Assembly: GCA_937890845.1 (NCBI GenBank)
Contig: CALADR010000012.1
Location: 1 to 10,470, forward strand
DNA length: 10,470 nt
Source of the DNA: an uncultured Bacteroidales bacterium
GTDB taxonomy: Bacteria; Bacteroidota; Bacteroidia; Bacteroidales; UBA932
Direction: 5' to 3'
Part shown: in pieces, positions 1-7,674 of the stretch
How the letters are laid out: every line of letters begins with the position of its first letter
Numbering within the stretch: the first letter of the stretch is position 1
The notes under the pieces: model-generated
The model's database searches: none
What the model was told of the DNA's origin: nothing
What the model saw: only the letters and a program-made list of their open reading frames with translations
Made by a program: the position numbers and the translations under genes

Positions 1-1665
1 GGCATCAAACGAAGCTTTCAATGTGGCTGAAAGACCTGCTGTAAGCCATGAGAAATCATGCTTGACAGCTACCAGAGACTGAGCGTTGTTATAGAAATTC
101 TGCTTGTATCCAGTCTGAGTCAATTCCGTATAAGGGTTGTTTCCCTGCTTGTCTCCCGGACCTGCAAACTTGCCGTTTGAATATACCATAGGGAACATGA
201 TTGCAGGAGTCTGCAATGCATAGGCCCAAATGTTTTCAGAACCTACTCCTCCTTGATTTTTTTGTTCAAAAGTAGTGGCCAGATTTAGTGTAAGACTTGT
301 ATGCTTAGTGATATTTACATCCAGATTTGCCCTGAAATTGAACTTGCGGAAATAAGTACCAGTATTGTAGTTAAGCATAGGATCCTTGGAGAACAAGCCG
401 TTTTCATTATAAAATCCGCCTGAGACATAATACTTTACTGTATTGGTTCCTCCGCTTACGTTGATATTGGCTCTGGTATTGTTGCTGACTTTCCTGAAGA
501 TGCTACCTATCCAGTCAACATTCGGATAAAGGTCCGGATCCTCTCCTGTGCGCACTTTTCTCACAAACTCATCATCATAATAAGCATAGCCTGCTGCATC
601 ATTGTACATCTCCATATACTGGAAAGCATCTGCCATCTCCGGAACTTTTGTCGGAGAAACAATACCACTCTCCACTTTAACTGTAACTGTAGGCTTTCCC
701 TCTTTTCCGCTTCGTGTAGTGATAAGAACCACTCCATTGGCACCACGTACACCATATACAGCAGTCGCGGCCGCATCCTTAAGTACCGAAAACTCTTTTA
801 TGTCCTCAACATCCACCAGGTCAATATCACGTTCTATACCATCTACCAGAATAAGTGGTGAAGCATTGGCCCCGAATGTGGAAATACCCCTGATCCAGAA
901 ATCAGAACCTTCACCAGGTTCTCCGCTACGCTGAACACTGATAACTCCGGAAAGGCGGCCCGCAAGCGAATTGGATATTTTTGATACAGGGACCTTCATA
1001 GTCTCCGGATTTATGGTAGTAATAGCACCTACTATACTTGCCCTCTTCTGATGTCCATAACCAATGGCCACAGCCTCATCCAGCTGTGTATTATCAGGTT
1101 CCATGCTTATTTTAACATTCTGAACACCTTTTTTAACAGGTATATCCTGATTGACATATCCAATTGAAGAAACGGACACATAGCCGTAATTTCCGGTAAA
1201 CGACAGACTGAAGTGTCCGTCAAGATCAGCAGTAATGCCAATAGGAGTATCTTTAACCCAGATTGCAGCTCCTATTACAGGCTCTCCTGTAACAGCATCT
1301 ACAACTACTCCGGATACCTCTGTTTTCTCCTCTGAGACTGATGTTTCCGATTTAGTCTTTTCCGCCGATTTGGTAATTGCTATTATATTGCCTCTGATTT
1401 CATATTTTAGAGGCGGACGGGCGATTTTATCCAATACATTTTTGACTGAAGTGTCTTTAAAATCAGCGGTGACTGCCGATGCTGACTTCAAATCCTCTTT
1501 TTCATAAATAAAAGACAATCCTGTCTGACGTTCCAGTTCCTTTACTACTTCCGTCAGAGCTGCGTTCCTGAAAGATTTGGTTATAGTCTGGGCATAGGAA
1601 CTATATTCCATAACCAGACATAACAGCAAAGCGAACGCTGATTTCAACAAGCTGTTTCTATTCAT
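1..1665 (-). CDS. SusC/RagA-family TonB-dependent receptor with STN signalling domain (3' end beyond the window)
   Basis: Outer-membrane TonB-dependent importer of the SusC/RagA family; only the first 555 residues are inside the window and the frame is open to the left edge. Visible in order: a signal peptide (about 1-25, ending SSYA before Q26), an STN (secretin/TonB short N-terminal) domain at about 28-99, a carboxypeptidase-regulatory-like beta domain at about 116-190, the TonB-box-like stretch LDEAVAIGYG at 195-204, the plug domain with the SusC signature AVYGVRGANGVVLITTRSGK (302-321), and the start of the beta-barrel. Family members usually run to about 1000-1150 residues, so roughly half is missing. 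The STN domain marks it as a transducer that signals to a periplasmic FecR as well as a transporter; the fecR and ECF sigma genes lie directly upstream on the same strand (60 bp from fecR). A SusD-like lipoprotein gene would be expected beyond the left edge. The ligand cannot be inferred. The ATG at 1665 is the start because the signal peptide follows directly. Confidence 0.93.
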   Translation of the reverse strand, partial: MNRNSLLKSAFALLLCLVMEYSSYAQTITKSFRNAALTEVVKELERQTGLSFIYEKEDLKSASAVTADFKDTSVKNVLDKIARPPLKYEIRGNIIAITKSAEKTKSETSVSEEKTEVSGVVVDAVTGEPVIGAAIWVKDTPIGITADLDGHFSLSFTGNYGYVSVSSIGYVNQDIPVKKGVQNVKISMEPDNTQLDEAVAIGYGHQKRASIVGAITTINPETMKVPVSKISNSLAGRLSGVISVQRSGEPGEGSDFWIRGISTFGANASPLILVDGIERDIDLVDVEDIKEFSVLKDAAATAVYGVRGANGVVLITTRSGKEGKPTVTVKVESGIVSPTKVPEMADAFQYMEMYNDAAGYAYYDDEFVRKVRTGEDPDLYPNVDWIGSIFRKVSNNTRANINVSGGTNTVKYYVSGGFYNENGLFSKDPMLNYNTGTYFRKFNFRANLDVNITKHTSLTLNLATTFEQKNQGGVGSENIWAYALQTPAIMFPMVYSNGKFAGPGDKQGNNPYTELTQTGYKQNFYNNAQSLVAVKHDFSWLTAGLSATLKASFDA

Positions 1666-1725
1666 TTGCTGACTGTGTTAATTTGGGTTAATAGTTTATA
1701 TGTTTGAAAAATCCCTGTTCAGAAT

Positions 1726-2676
1726 TTATATTTCCTTCACAGTGATAATGTTGCAGTTTCTTTCGTATTTTATTGGAATCATGACAGATACGGCATCAAG
1801 AACGTCTTCTATTGAATCCTTGTCACTAAGTATGATTCTGAAAATCCTGTTACCGTATTTTTCCTGTCTGTAATCTATCTCGACACCATAAATCATTTCA
1901 AGACGGGAGAAAAGTCTGGCTACGGAAATTTCAGGATAGTCAAGCCGCATCTCTACCCAATCTACATACCGGCTCAAATCAGTATTGGACTTGCTTATAC
2001 TCCTGTCAGCAGAATCATATGTCAGCAGGTCACCCGGAACCATGGCTACCGTTTCAGCACCGGCATCAAATTTGACCGAACCTGAAACAAGAGCAGTCTG
2101 AACATCCCCCTCAGGGCATAACTTTACATTGAACTCAGTACCTGTTACAGCAACTGACGCATCTCCGGCATAGACGACAAACGACCTGCCAGCATGCTTT
2201 CTCACATCAAAAAAAGCCTCACCTTTCAATTCCACCTTACGTTTCCCAGACAAGGCCATTTCAGAATAATGAAGTTCAGATCCGCTGTTAAGCCAAACTT
2301 TGGAACTGTCAGGCAAGGTAATACATACCTTTTCTCCTGCTTCGGTACAAAATGCATAACTTTCGGCAACTGAATAATTCGAGATGAGATAATGAGAAAA
2401 TACAGCGACAGCGGCCAAAGATGCCGCAGATGCTGCAACTGCCGCAAATATTCGGCGTCTCTTTCTTCTGCGTATCCTTTCCATAAGAATATGGAAGGAC
2501 ATCCTGACAGACTGGTTCCGCCCATTCTGCACCAGCCATTCCTTCTCCATATCCTCCAGAATTTCACGGCCGTCAGGCTTTGAAGACAAATAATTGAGAA
2601 TTTCCGATTCCTGATTCAGGTCCGTTTTTCCGCTGAAATATTTGAAAACGGTTTCCTTTATCTCTTCGTATCCCAT
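1726..2676 (-). CDS. FecR-family anti-sigma factor
   Basis: Inner-membrane anti-sigma factor (316 aa) expected to hold the adjacent ECF sigma factor inactive until the STN-bearing receptor signals. Seen in the sequence: a cytoplasmic N-terminal region (about 1-75) that ends in a basic run before the membrane (IRRRKRRR, 68-75), one membrane segment at about 76-98, a periplasmic FecR domain at about 105-205 with typical features (LPDSSKVWLNSGSEL at 121-135, GEAFFDV at 152-158, FVV at 166-168, VTGTEFNV at 177-184), and a C-terminal DUF4974-like domain at about 244-314. The architecture and length are those of Bacteroidota FecR proteins paired with SusC-type transducers. It lies 109 bp downstream of the sigma gene and 60 bp upstream of the receptor gene. 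The start is the ATG at 2676; the preceding stretch is A-rich with no clear Shine-Dalgarno sequence, as is usual in this phylum. Confidence 0.95.
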   Translation of the reverse strand: MGYEEIKETVFKYFSGKTDLNQESEILNYLSSKPDGREILEDMEKEWLVQNGRNQSVRMSFHILMERIRRRKRRRIFAAVAASAASLAAVAVFSHYLISNYSVAESYAFCTEAGEKVCITLPDSSKVWLNSGSELHYSEMALSGKRKVELKGEAFFDVRKHAGRSFVVYAGDASVAVTGTEFNVKLCPEGDVQTALVSGSVKFDAGAETVAMVPGDLLTYDSADRSISKSNTDLSRYVDWVEMRLDYPEISVARLFSRLEMIYGVEIDYRQEKYGNRIFRIILSDKDSIEDVLDAVSVMIPIKYERNCNIITVKEI

Positions 2677-2741
2677 TTCTTTTCGTTATTAGTAGTTGTG
2701 TCGGTTTAAATAAGGCCCCAAAAAAGGCTTTCTACTATATA

Positions 2742-2762
2742 TAACGGAGGAAATGTCCGTTA
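2742..2762 (-). promoter_or_regulatory. Perfect 7-bp inverted repeat between the sigma and fecR genes (candidate ECF promoter, operator or leader hairpin)
   Basis: TAACGGA (2742-2748) and TCCGTTA (2756-2762) are perfect inverted copies separated by 7 bases, in the 109-bp gap between the ECF sigma gene and fecR. Read on the minus strand the element is GGGTAACGG, a 9-base spacer, then TCCGTTATATATAG. GGGTAAC resembles the AAC-containing -35 element of ECF sigma factors, and CGTTATAT could be a -10 element, although the 12 bases between AAC and CGTT are shorter than the roughly 15-17 usual for ECF promoters. No T-tract follows on the minus strand, so a classical terminator is unlikely. A start site near 2735 would leave a leader of about 60 nt for fecR. 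The inverted repeat is directly visible; its role is inferred. Confidence 0.45.
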
Positions 2763-2785
2763 CCCTACCTGTTTTTCAGAATTCA

Positions 2786-3367
2786 TCAGGAAGATAGCAG
2801 GAAAAGTATGGCAAAACATGTCGCGGCATCAATATATCCTGTGTCTGCAAGTTTCCGTCTCAGTGTTTTGAGAGCATAGGTCATATGCTTTTCCACTGTT
2901 TTTACAGACACTCCGAGTTTCTCTGCAATTTCCTTGTTTTTCAAGCCTCCGAACCGGCTCATCTCAAAAACCTCCCTGCACTTGTCAGGCAAACTGCGTA
3001 TTATTATGTCAACATTGGCAGAAAGCTCTTCATACAATGTCTGGTTGTCAGATGAGGAAAAATAAAAATCCAGTTCGTAAAGAGCGTCGTCACAGACAGG
3101 AACACCGTCTCCTATAGTGCATGATGCAGACATAACTGTTTTTCTTCGAAGATAGTCCAGACACCTGTTCCTTACTATACGGAATAAAACCGGATGCCAT
3201 CTTTCTGCGTTTTTCCCGCGATAGGACTCCCACAGTCTGACATAAGACTCCTGAACGATATCCATAGCAAGGCCGACATCATCCTTCATATAGTGAGAGG
3301 CATAGTTTCTCAGTCTCTCACTATATTGACAATACAAACTTTCAAAGCAGGATAAATCCAAGACCAT
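2786..3367 (-). CDS. ECF RNA polymerase sigma factor (FecI-like, RpoE family)
   Basis: Extracytoplasmic-function sigma factor of the Bacteroidota FecI-like type, 193 aa from the ATG at 3367. Region 2 spans about 9-75 and includes DIVQESYVRLWESY (36-49, the region 2.2 core-binding helix) and FRIVRNRCLDYLRRK (62-76). Region 4 spans about 115-170 and carries the typical LPDKCREVFEMSRF (126-139) followed by the helix-turn-helix NKEIAEKLGVSVKTVEKHM (144-162). The C-terminus ends in a hydrophobic tail (AATCFAILFLLSS), often seen in Bacteroidales members. It should direct polymerase to the downstream fecR and receptor genes once FecR releases it. A TTG at 3379 would add four residues; I chose the ATG four codons in because ATG starts dominate here. 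It is transcribed away from the opt gene, with about 160 bp between the two start codons. Confidence 0.93.
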   Translation of the reverse strand: MVLDLSCFESLYCQYSERLRNYASHYMKDDVGLAMDIVQESYVRLWESYRGKNAERWHPVLFRIVRNRCLDYLRRKTVMSASCTIGDGVPVCDDALYELDFYFSSSDNQTLYEELSANVDIIIRSLPDKCREVFEMSRFGGLKNKEIAEKLGVSVKTVEKHMTYALKTLRRKLADTGYIDAATCFAILFLLSS

Positions 3368-3403
3368 AATCCGATTCAAAACATTTTATTTTACGAAAGT
3401 ACA

Positions 3404-3411
3404 CAAAAGTA
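3404..3411 (-). promoter_or_regulatory. Candidate -7 promoter element for the ECF sigma gene
   Basis: On the minus strand these bases read TACTTTTG, an exact match to the Bacteroides -7 consensus TAnnTTTG. A transcript would begin near 3397, about 30 nt before the sigma ATG. No good TTTG is found at the expected distance upstream, so this is a half-supported promoter. Confidence 0.35.
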
Positions 3412-3435
3412 CCGAAATGCCGGCCAAGATGCTGT

Positions 3436-3461
3436 TTAAATTTTTGTCAATGTAAATTTAA
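3436..3461. repeat. AT-rich 8-bp inverted repeat over the opt promoter (candidate operator)
   Basis: TTAAATTT (3436-3443) and AAATTTAA (3454-3461) are perfect inverted copies with a 10-base spacer. The element covers the -33 box and part of the spacer of the proposed opt promoter, and lies between the two divergent transcription units, so a protein bound here could affect both. Each arm contains the self-palindromic AAATTT and the region is AT-rich, so a chance match is quite possible. Confidence 0.3.
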
Positions 3462-3474
3462 TACGGTATTTTTG
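3443..3474 (+). promoter_or_regulatory. Bacteroides-type promoter for the opt-zupT-pepT unit
   Basis: TTTG at 3443-3446 (-33 element) and TATTTTTG at 3467-3474 (exact match to the -7 consensus TAnnTTTG) are separated by 20 bp, which fits the primary sigma factor of Bacteroidota. A start near 3481 would give a leader of about 50 nt. That leader is AT-rich and has no Shine-Dalgarno sequence before the ATG at 3530, as is normal in this phylum. Confidence 0.6.
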
Positions 3475-3529
3475 GAAATGTTTTTACATATAACCAAATT
3501 AGTGTTTTGCACCATTTAAACCAAAACTG

Positions 3530-5524
3530 ATGAAAGAAAAGAACCAGACGACCCTGCCGGAAAATGCTCACAGAGAACTTAAAGCCGGAGAAGAGTACAA
3601 ACCTTTGCTCTCACCTGAAAAAAACTATCCAGAAGTCACCCCCTATTCAGTAGGGATGGGACTTGTCATGACAATTCTTTTCTCAGCTGCAGCTGCATTC
3701 CTGGGACTGAAAGTAGGGCAGGTTTTTGAAGCAGCCATACCCATAGCCATAATAGCGGTGGGGGTATCAAGTGCTTTGGGTAAAAAGAATGCCCTCGGAC
3801 AAAACGTTATTATACAGTCAATCGGCTCCTGTTCAGGAGGAATAGTAGCGGGCGCTATCTTTACTCTTCCCGCCCTTTATATACTACAGGAAAAATACCC
3901 TGAACTTACTGTAAATTTCACCAGAGTCTTTTTCTCTTCCCTGCTCGGAGGTGTCCTCGGAATACTTTTCCTGATACCCTTCAGAAAATATTTTGTAAAG
4001 GAAATGCACGGAAAGTATCCTTTTCCTGAAGCTACAGCAACGACACAGGTTCTCGTAAGCGGAGAAAGCGGAGGAAAAGGGGCAATGACACTTCTGGCAA
4101 GCGGACTTGCAGGCGGTCTGTATGACTTCATCCTTTCCACTTTCAGACTGTGGGGGGAAACCATTACTACAAGAGTGCTTCCGTTTGGGGAAATGATAGC
4201 GGAAAAAGCTAAAATACTGCTTAAAATCAACACAGGAGCCGCAGTTCTGGGACTCGGATACATAGTAGGTCTGAAGTACGCATTTATCATATGCTGCGGA
4301 AGTTTCCTTGTATGGCTCGTAATAATACCTCTTATGAATCTTATCTGGGGAGGACAGGTAATCGACCTTATGAATACTGGAATTACAGCTACGGTAGGAT
4401 CAATGTCTCCGGAACAGATTTTCACAAACTACGCCCGACACATAGGAATCGGAGGTATTGCTACCGCAGGTATAATAGGAATAATAAAATCTTTCGGTGT
4501 CATCAAGTCTGCCGTAGGACTTGCAGCCAATGAGCTTACACGCAAGAAAAGCGGTGATGAAGCGAAAGTGATACGCACCCAGAGAGATATCTCAATGAAA
4601 GTGATTGCAATAGGTATCGCCATAACACTGGCTGCAGTATTTGTCTTCTTCGCATTAGGAGTCGTTGACAACATCTGGCACGCAGTAGTAGGTCTTCTGA
4701 TAGTAGGAGTAATCGCATTCCTGTTTACGACAGTGGCGGCGAATGCCATAGCCATTGTAGGCTCAAATCCAGTAAGCGGCATGACTCTTATGACTCTCAT
4801 TCTCGCTTCTCTGATAATGGTAGCATGCGGACTTAACGGAACAGCGGGAATGACTGCAGCCCTTATTATAGGCGGAGTAGTCTGTACAGCTCTGTCTGTT
4901 GCCGGAGCTCTTGTAACAGACCTGAAAATAGGATATTGGATAGGAAGTACGCCAAAGGTACAGGAAACATGGAAATTTCTCGGCACTCTGGTTGCGGCAG
5001 CTACTGTAGGCGGAGTCATGCTCGTCCTAAACAAAACATACGGATTTACAGGCGAAAATGCACTGGTAGCGCCTCAGGCAAATGCCATGGTTGCAGTAAT
5101 CGAGCCTATGATGAACGGAGGCGGAGCTCCTTGGATTATGTACGGAATAGGAGCAGCAATCGCCATTGTCCTGACTGCATTCAAAGTACCGGCCCTTGCA
5201 TTTGCATTGGGTATGTTCATTCCTATTGACCTTAACTTGCCAATGCTGGTAGGTGGAGCCATTTCATGGTTTGTCAGCACAAGAAGCAAAAACACAGAAG
5301 TAAATGCGGCAAGACAGGAAAAAGGAACCTTGATAGCATCCGGATTTATTGCTGGAGGAGCATTGATGGGAGTCGTAAGTGCAATACTCAAATTTGCAAA
5401 AGTAGAACTTGCCATTCCTGAATCACCTTGGACAGAGCCTGTAGCAATCATCCCTTACATTGCAATCATTGCCTTCATCATCATATACACATTGAGGCCT
5501 GGAAAAACTGGAAACAAACAGTAA
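3530..5524 (+). CDS. OPT-family oligopeptide transporter
   Basis: Polytopic inner-membrane protein of 664 aa belonging to the bacterial branch of the OPT (oligopeptide transporter / YSL) superfamily, which moves peptides or peptide-like metal chelates, probably by proton coupling. Seen: a hydrophilic N-terminus of about 38 residues, then many hydrophobic segments (for example about 40-60, 68-84, 100-118, 134-150, 236-270, 356-376, 384-410, 418-462, 482-499, 536-580, 600-620 and 636-654). Family-typical stretches include GKYPFPEATA (161-170), GSNPVSGMT (411-419) and DLKIGYWIGSTPKVQ (464-478). The length is normal and the frame intact. It is the first gene of a likely three-gene unit, followed after 19 bp by a zinc transporter and then by peptidase T; this favours peptide uptake but does not exclude metal-chelate transport. 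The start at 3530 is the first ATG in a clean frame, and the predicted promoter is well placed. Confidence 0.92.
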   Translation: MKEKNQTTLPENAHRELKAGEEYKPLLSPEKNYPEVTPYSVGMGLVMTILFSAAAAFLGLKVGQVFEAAIPIAIIAVGVSSALGKKNALGQNVIIQSIGSCSGGIVAGAIFTLPALYILQEKYPELTVNFTRVFFSSLLGGVLGILFLIPFRKYFVKEMHGKYPFPEATATTQVLVSGESGGKGAMTLLASGLAGGLYDFILSTFRLWGETITTRVLPFGEMIAEKAKILLKINTGAAVLGLGYIVGLKYAFIICCGSFLVWLVIIPLMNLIWGGQVIDLMNTGITATVGSMSPEQIFTNYARHIGIGGIATAGIIGIIKSFGVIKSAVGLAANELTRKKSGDEAKVIRTQRDISMKVIAIGIAITLAAVFVFFALGVVDNIWHAVVGLLIVGVIAFLFTTVAANAIAIVGSNPVSGMTLMTLILASLIMVACGLNGTAGMTAALIIGGVVCTALSVAGALVTDLKIGYWIGSTPKVQETWKFLGTLVAAATVGGVMLVLNKTYGFTGENALVAPQANAMVAVIEPMMNGGGAPWIMYGIGAAIAIVLTAFKVPALAFALGMFIPIDLNLPMLVGGAISWFVSTRSKNTEVNAARQEKGTLIASGFIAGGALMGVVSAILKFAKVELAIPESPWTEPVAIIPYIAIIAFIIIYTLRPGKTGNKQ

Positions 5525-5543
5525 GGGTGAACTCTGAATACAA

Positions 5544-6392
5544 ATGGGAAATATCTTAAATGCACTATTCCTTACTCTTCTGGCCGGAGTTGCTACTGGT
5601 ATCGGAGGATTGCTGCTCATCTTTAAAAAGAAGTTAAGCAGCAACTTCCTTGCAGCTGCGCTTGGCCTTTCTGCAGGAGTTATGATATTCATTTCTCTGG
5701 CAGAACTATACCCTGAAGCCAGATCTGCAATACAGAATACCTTGCCGGACACTGACGGACAAGCCTTTGTACTAATATCATTTTTCATAGGCATGGGCAT
5801 CATTTTCCTAATTGACTTTTTAGTCCCGGAATATGAAAACCCGCACGAAGCCACAGGCCTGTCCCTTGACTCAAGAACTCCGGCAACAGATCTGATAGGG
5901 GAATCAATAAAAGGGAATGCACCCGATGAAACTCTTAAGAGACTGGGAATAATGTCAGCAATAGCCATTGCAATACATAATTTCCCGGAAGGAATGGCAA
6001 CATTCATAGGATCCATGAATGACATCCAGACAGGACTGGGAATAACTTTCGCCGTTGCAATACACAATATTCCGGAAGCAATCGCTGTTGCGATACCTAT
6101 ATACTATGCGACCAAAAGCCAGAAAAAGGCTATCTTCTACGCAACACTATCCGGACTCACAGAACCGGTGGGAGCAGCTGTCTGCTACGGTTTGACAATG
6201 CTTTTGGGTATAGACATATCCGGTGAAAACATAGCATTTCCCCTTATACTCGCAGCCGTTGCAGGAATCATGATTTATATATCTTTGGACGAACTGCTTC
6301 CCACTGCGGAAAAATATGGAAAGCACCACATTGCCATAGCGGGCGTAGTGGCAGGCATGGCCATTATGGGCACGAGTCTAATACTTTTATAA
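5544..6392 (+). CDS. zupT: ZIP-family zinc transporter, ZupT-like
   Basis: Inner-membrane divalent-metal importer of the ZIP family (282 aa, close to the roughly 260-270 of ZupT proteins). Eight membrane segments can be traced at about 5-27, 35-56, 72-94, 136-157, 163-186, 194-222, 231-252 and 262-282. The two metal-binding motifs are present in consecutive helices: HNFPEG at 145-150 and HNIPEA at 174-179. The second differs from the usual HNIPEG only by Ala for Gly, and its His and Glu are kept. SGLTEPVGA (203-211) in the next helix is also typical of ZupT. A hydrophilic loop of about 40 residues (96-135) lies between segments 3 and 4. The main substrate is probably zinc, but ZupT proteins are broad and may also carry iron, manganese or cobalt. 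It follows the OPT gene by 19 bp and precedes pepT by 61 bp, so co-transcription is likely. No Zur-like site is obvious upstream. Confidence 0.9.
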   Translation: MGNILNALFLTLLAGVATGIGGLLLIFKKKLSSNFLAAALGLSAGVMIFISLAELYPEARSAIQNTLPDTDGQAFVLISFFIGMGIIFLIDFLVPEYENPHEATGLSLDSRTPATDLIGESIKGNAPDETLKRLGIMSAIAIAIHNFPEGMATFIGSMNDIQTGLGITFAVAIHNIPEAIAVAIPIYYATKSQKKAIFYATLSGLTEPVGAAVCYGLTMLLGIDISGENIAFPLILAAVAGIMIYISLDELLPTAEKYGKHHIAIAGVVAGMAIMGTSLILL

Positions 6393-6453
6393 TGCATGGA
6401 TACAAAATCAGAATAATGACATACAATAACTGAAAACCAATATTTTATATTAT

Positions 6454-7674
6454 ATGGAAAATATACTTGACAGATTTCTCAGATACGTGGCTGTAGACAC
6501 TCAGTCAGATCCTGAGTCTGAAAACCAGCCCAGCAGTTCTAAAGAACTGGATTTGCTTGAAATGCTGAAAAATGAACTCAATGACATGGGGGTAGAAGCC
6601 ACTTTGGACGAATTCGGATATGTTATGGCCTCTATTCCGGCAAATTGCGACAAGGATATTCCGGCAGTAGGCTTCATTGCACATGCAGATACATCGCCTG
6701 ATGCTTCAGGTGCAAATGTAAAGCCACGGATTATACGAAACTATGACGGAAAAGATATACTGCTCAATGAAGAAAGCGGACTTGCTCTGAAAACAGCTGA
6801 TTTTCCGGAACTGACAGGATATAAAGGACAGACCATCGTCACAACAGACGGCACTACCTTGCTCGGGGCAGACGACAAAGCAGGCATTGCGGAAATTATG
6901 GATGCTGTCCAATATATAGTGACTCATCCTGATTTCAAGCACGGAGACATAAAAATAGGTTTCACTCCTGACGAAGAAATCGGCCGCGGTGTTGTAAAAT
7001 TCGATGTCGGAAAATTCGGTGCCAGATATGCCTATACTATGGACGGAGGGAAAATCGGCGAACTTGAATATGAAAATTTCAACGCAGCATCTGCCACTGT
7101 GCATATTCAGGGTAGAAATATCCATCCCGGATATGCAAAAGGGAAAATGCGCAATGCCATTCTAATCGGAATGGAACTTAACAGCCTTCTTCCGATAGAG
7201 CAAAGGCCTGAATACACTGAAGGTTATGAAGGTTTTTTCCATATTATAGGATTCAACGGCACAGTCGAAGAAGCTTCGTTCTCATATATCATAAGAGATC
7301 ATGATATCGAACTTTATGAGAATAAGAAAAAAGTAATGGAGCAGTGCGTCGATTTTATCAATACAAAATATGGAGAAAACACAGCCACTCTGGAAATCAA
7401 ACACCAGTATTACAATATGAGGAAAGAGGTCGAGCCTCACTACCATATAGTGGAAAAAGCTGTCAAGGCTATGGAAATGGAAAACATAAAGCCTATAATA
7501 CAGCCTATCCGCGGAGGTACAGACGGTGCAAATCTTTCTTTTATGGGTCTGCCTTGCCCCAACATCTTTGCCGGCGGACACAATTTCCACGGAAAGCTGG
7601 AGTTTGTCCCTGTAGAAAGCATGGAAAAGGCTTCTAAAGTAATATTGAACATTATTTCACTCTTTGCCGAATAA
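6454..7674 (+). CDS. pepT: Peptidase T (tripeptide aminopeptidase)
   Basis: Cytoplasmic M20B-family zinc aminopeptidase that removes the N-terminal residue from tripeptides. At 406 aa it almost equals E. coli PepT (408). The di-zinc site is complete: AHADTSPD with H77 and D79, GADDKAG with the bridging D140, TPDEEIG with the catalytic E174 and ligand E175, MDGG with D197, and GGHNFHGKLEFV with the last ligand H379. RNIHPG (221-226) in the lid/dimerisation domain and PIRGGTDGA (351-359) are also conserved. It lies 61 bp after the zinc transporter with no evident terminator or promoter between them, so it is probably the last gene of the opt-zupT-pepT unit; its products and metal need fit the two transporters. 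Its 3' end converges on miaA (22-bp gap) and the stop codon falls within a hairpin. The ATG at 6454 gives the family's normal N-terminus. Confidence 0.96.
   Translation: MENILDRFLRYVAVDTQSDPESENQPSSSKELDLLEMLKNELNDMGVEATLDEFGYVMASIPANCDKDIPAVGFIAHADTSPDASGANVKPRIIRNYDGKDILLNEESGLALKTADFPELTGYKGQTIVTTDGTTLLGADDKAGIAEIMDAVQYIVTHPDFKHGDIKIGFTPDEEIGRGVVKFDVGKFGARYAYTMDGGKIGELEYENFNAASATVHIQGRNIHPGYAKGKMRNAILIGMELNSLLPIEQRPEYTEGYEGFFHIIGFNGTVEEASFSYIIRDHDIELYENKKKVMEQCVDFINTKYGENTATLEIKHQYYNMRKEVEPHYHIVEKAVKAMEMENIKPIIQPIRGGTDGANLSFMGLPCPNIFAGGHNFHGKLEFVPVESMEKASKVILNIISLFAE

Noticed and set aside
602..934. A plus-strand open frame of 110 codons (and another at 1235-1507)
   Set aside because: Both are antisense to the SusC-family receptor, whose signal peptide, STN, plug and barrel sequence is continuous through this region.
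2711..2730. AAGGCC...GGCTT as a terminator between sigma and fecR genes
   Set aside because: The stem is only about five pairs with a bulge and lies within a gap where transcription should continue into fecR.
2747..2756. GGAGGAAATG as a ribosome binding site and start on the plus strand
   Set aside because: The ATG opens no meaningful frame, and Shine-Dalgarno sequences are little used in this phylum; the bases belong to the inverted repeat at 2742-2762.
4429..5034. A 201-codon minus-strand open frame inside the OPT gene, and a similar 214-codon one at 5423-6067 over opt and zupT
   Set aside because: They lie antisense to clear transporter genes, have no recognisable domain, and their Pro/Ile/Thr/Ala-rich composition is what the complement of membrane-protein codons gives.
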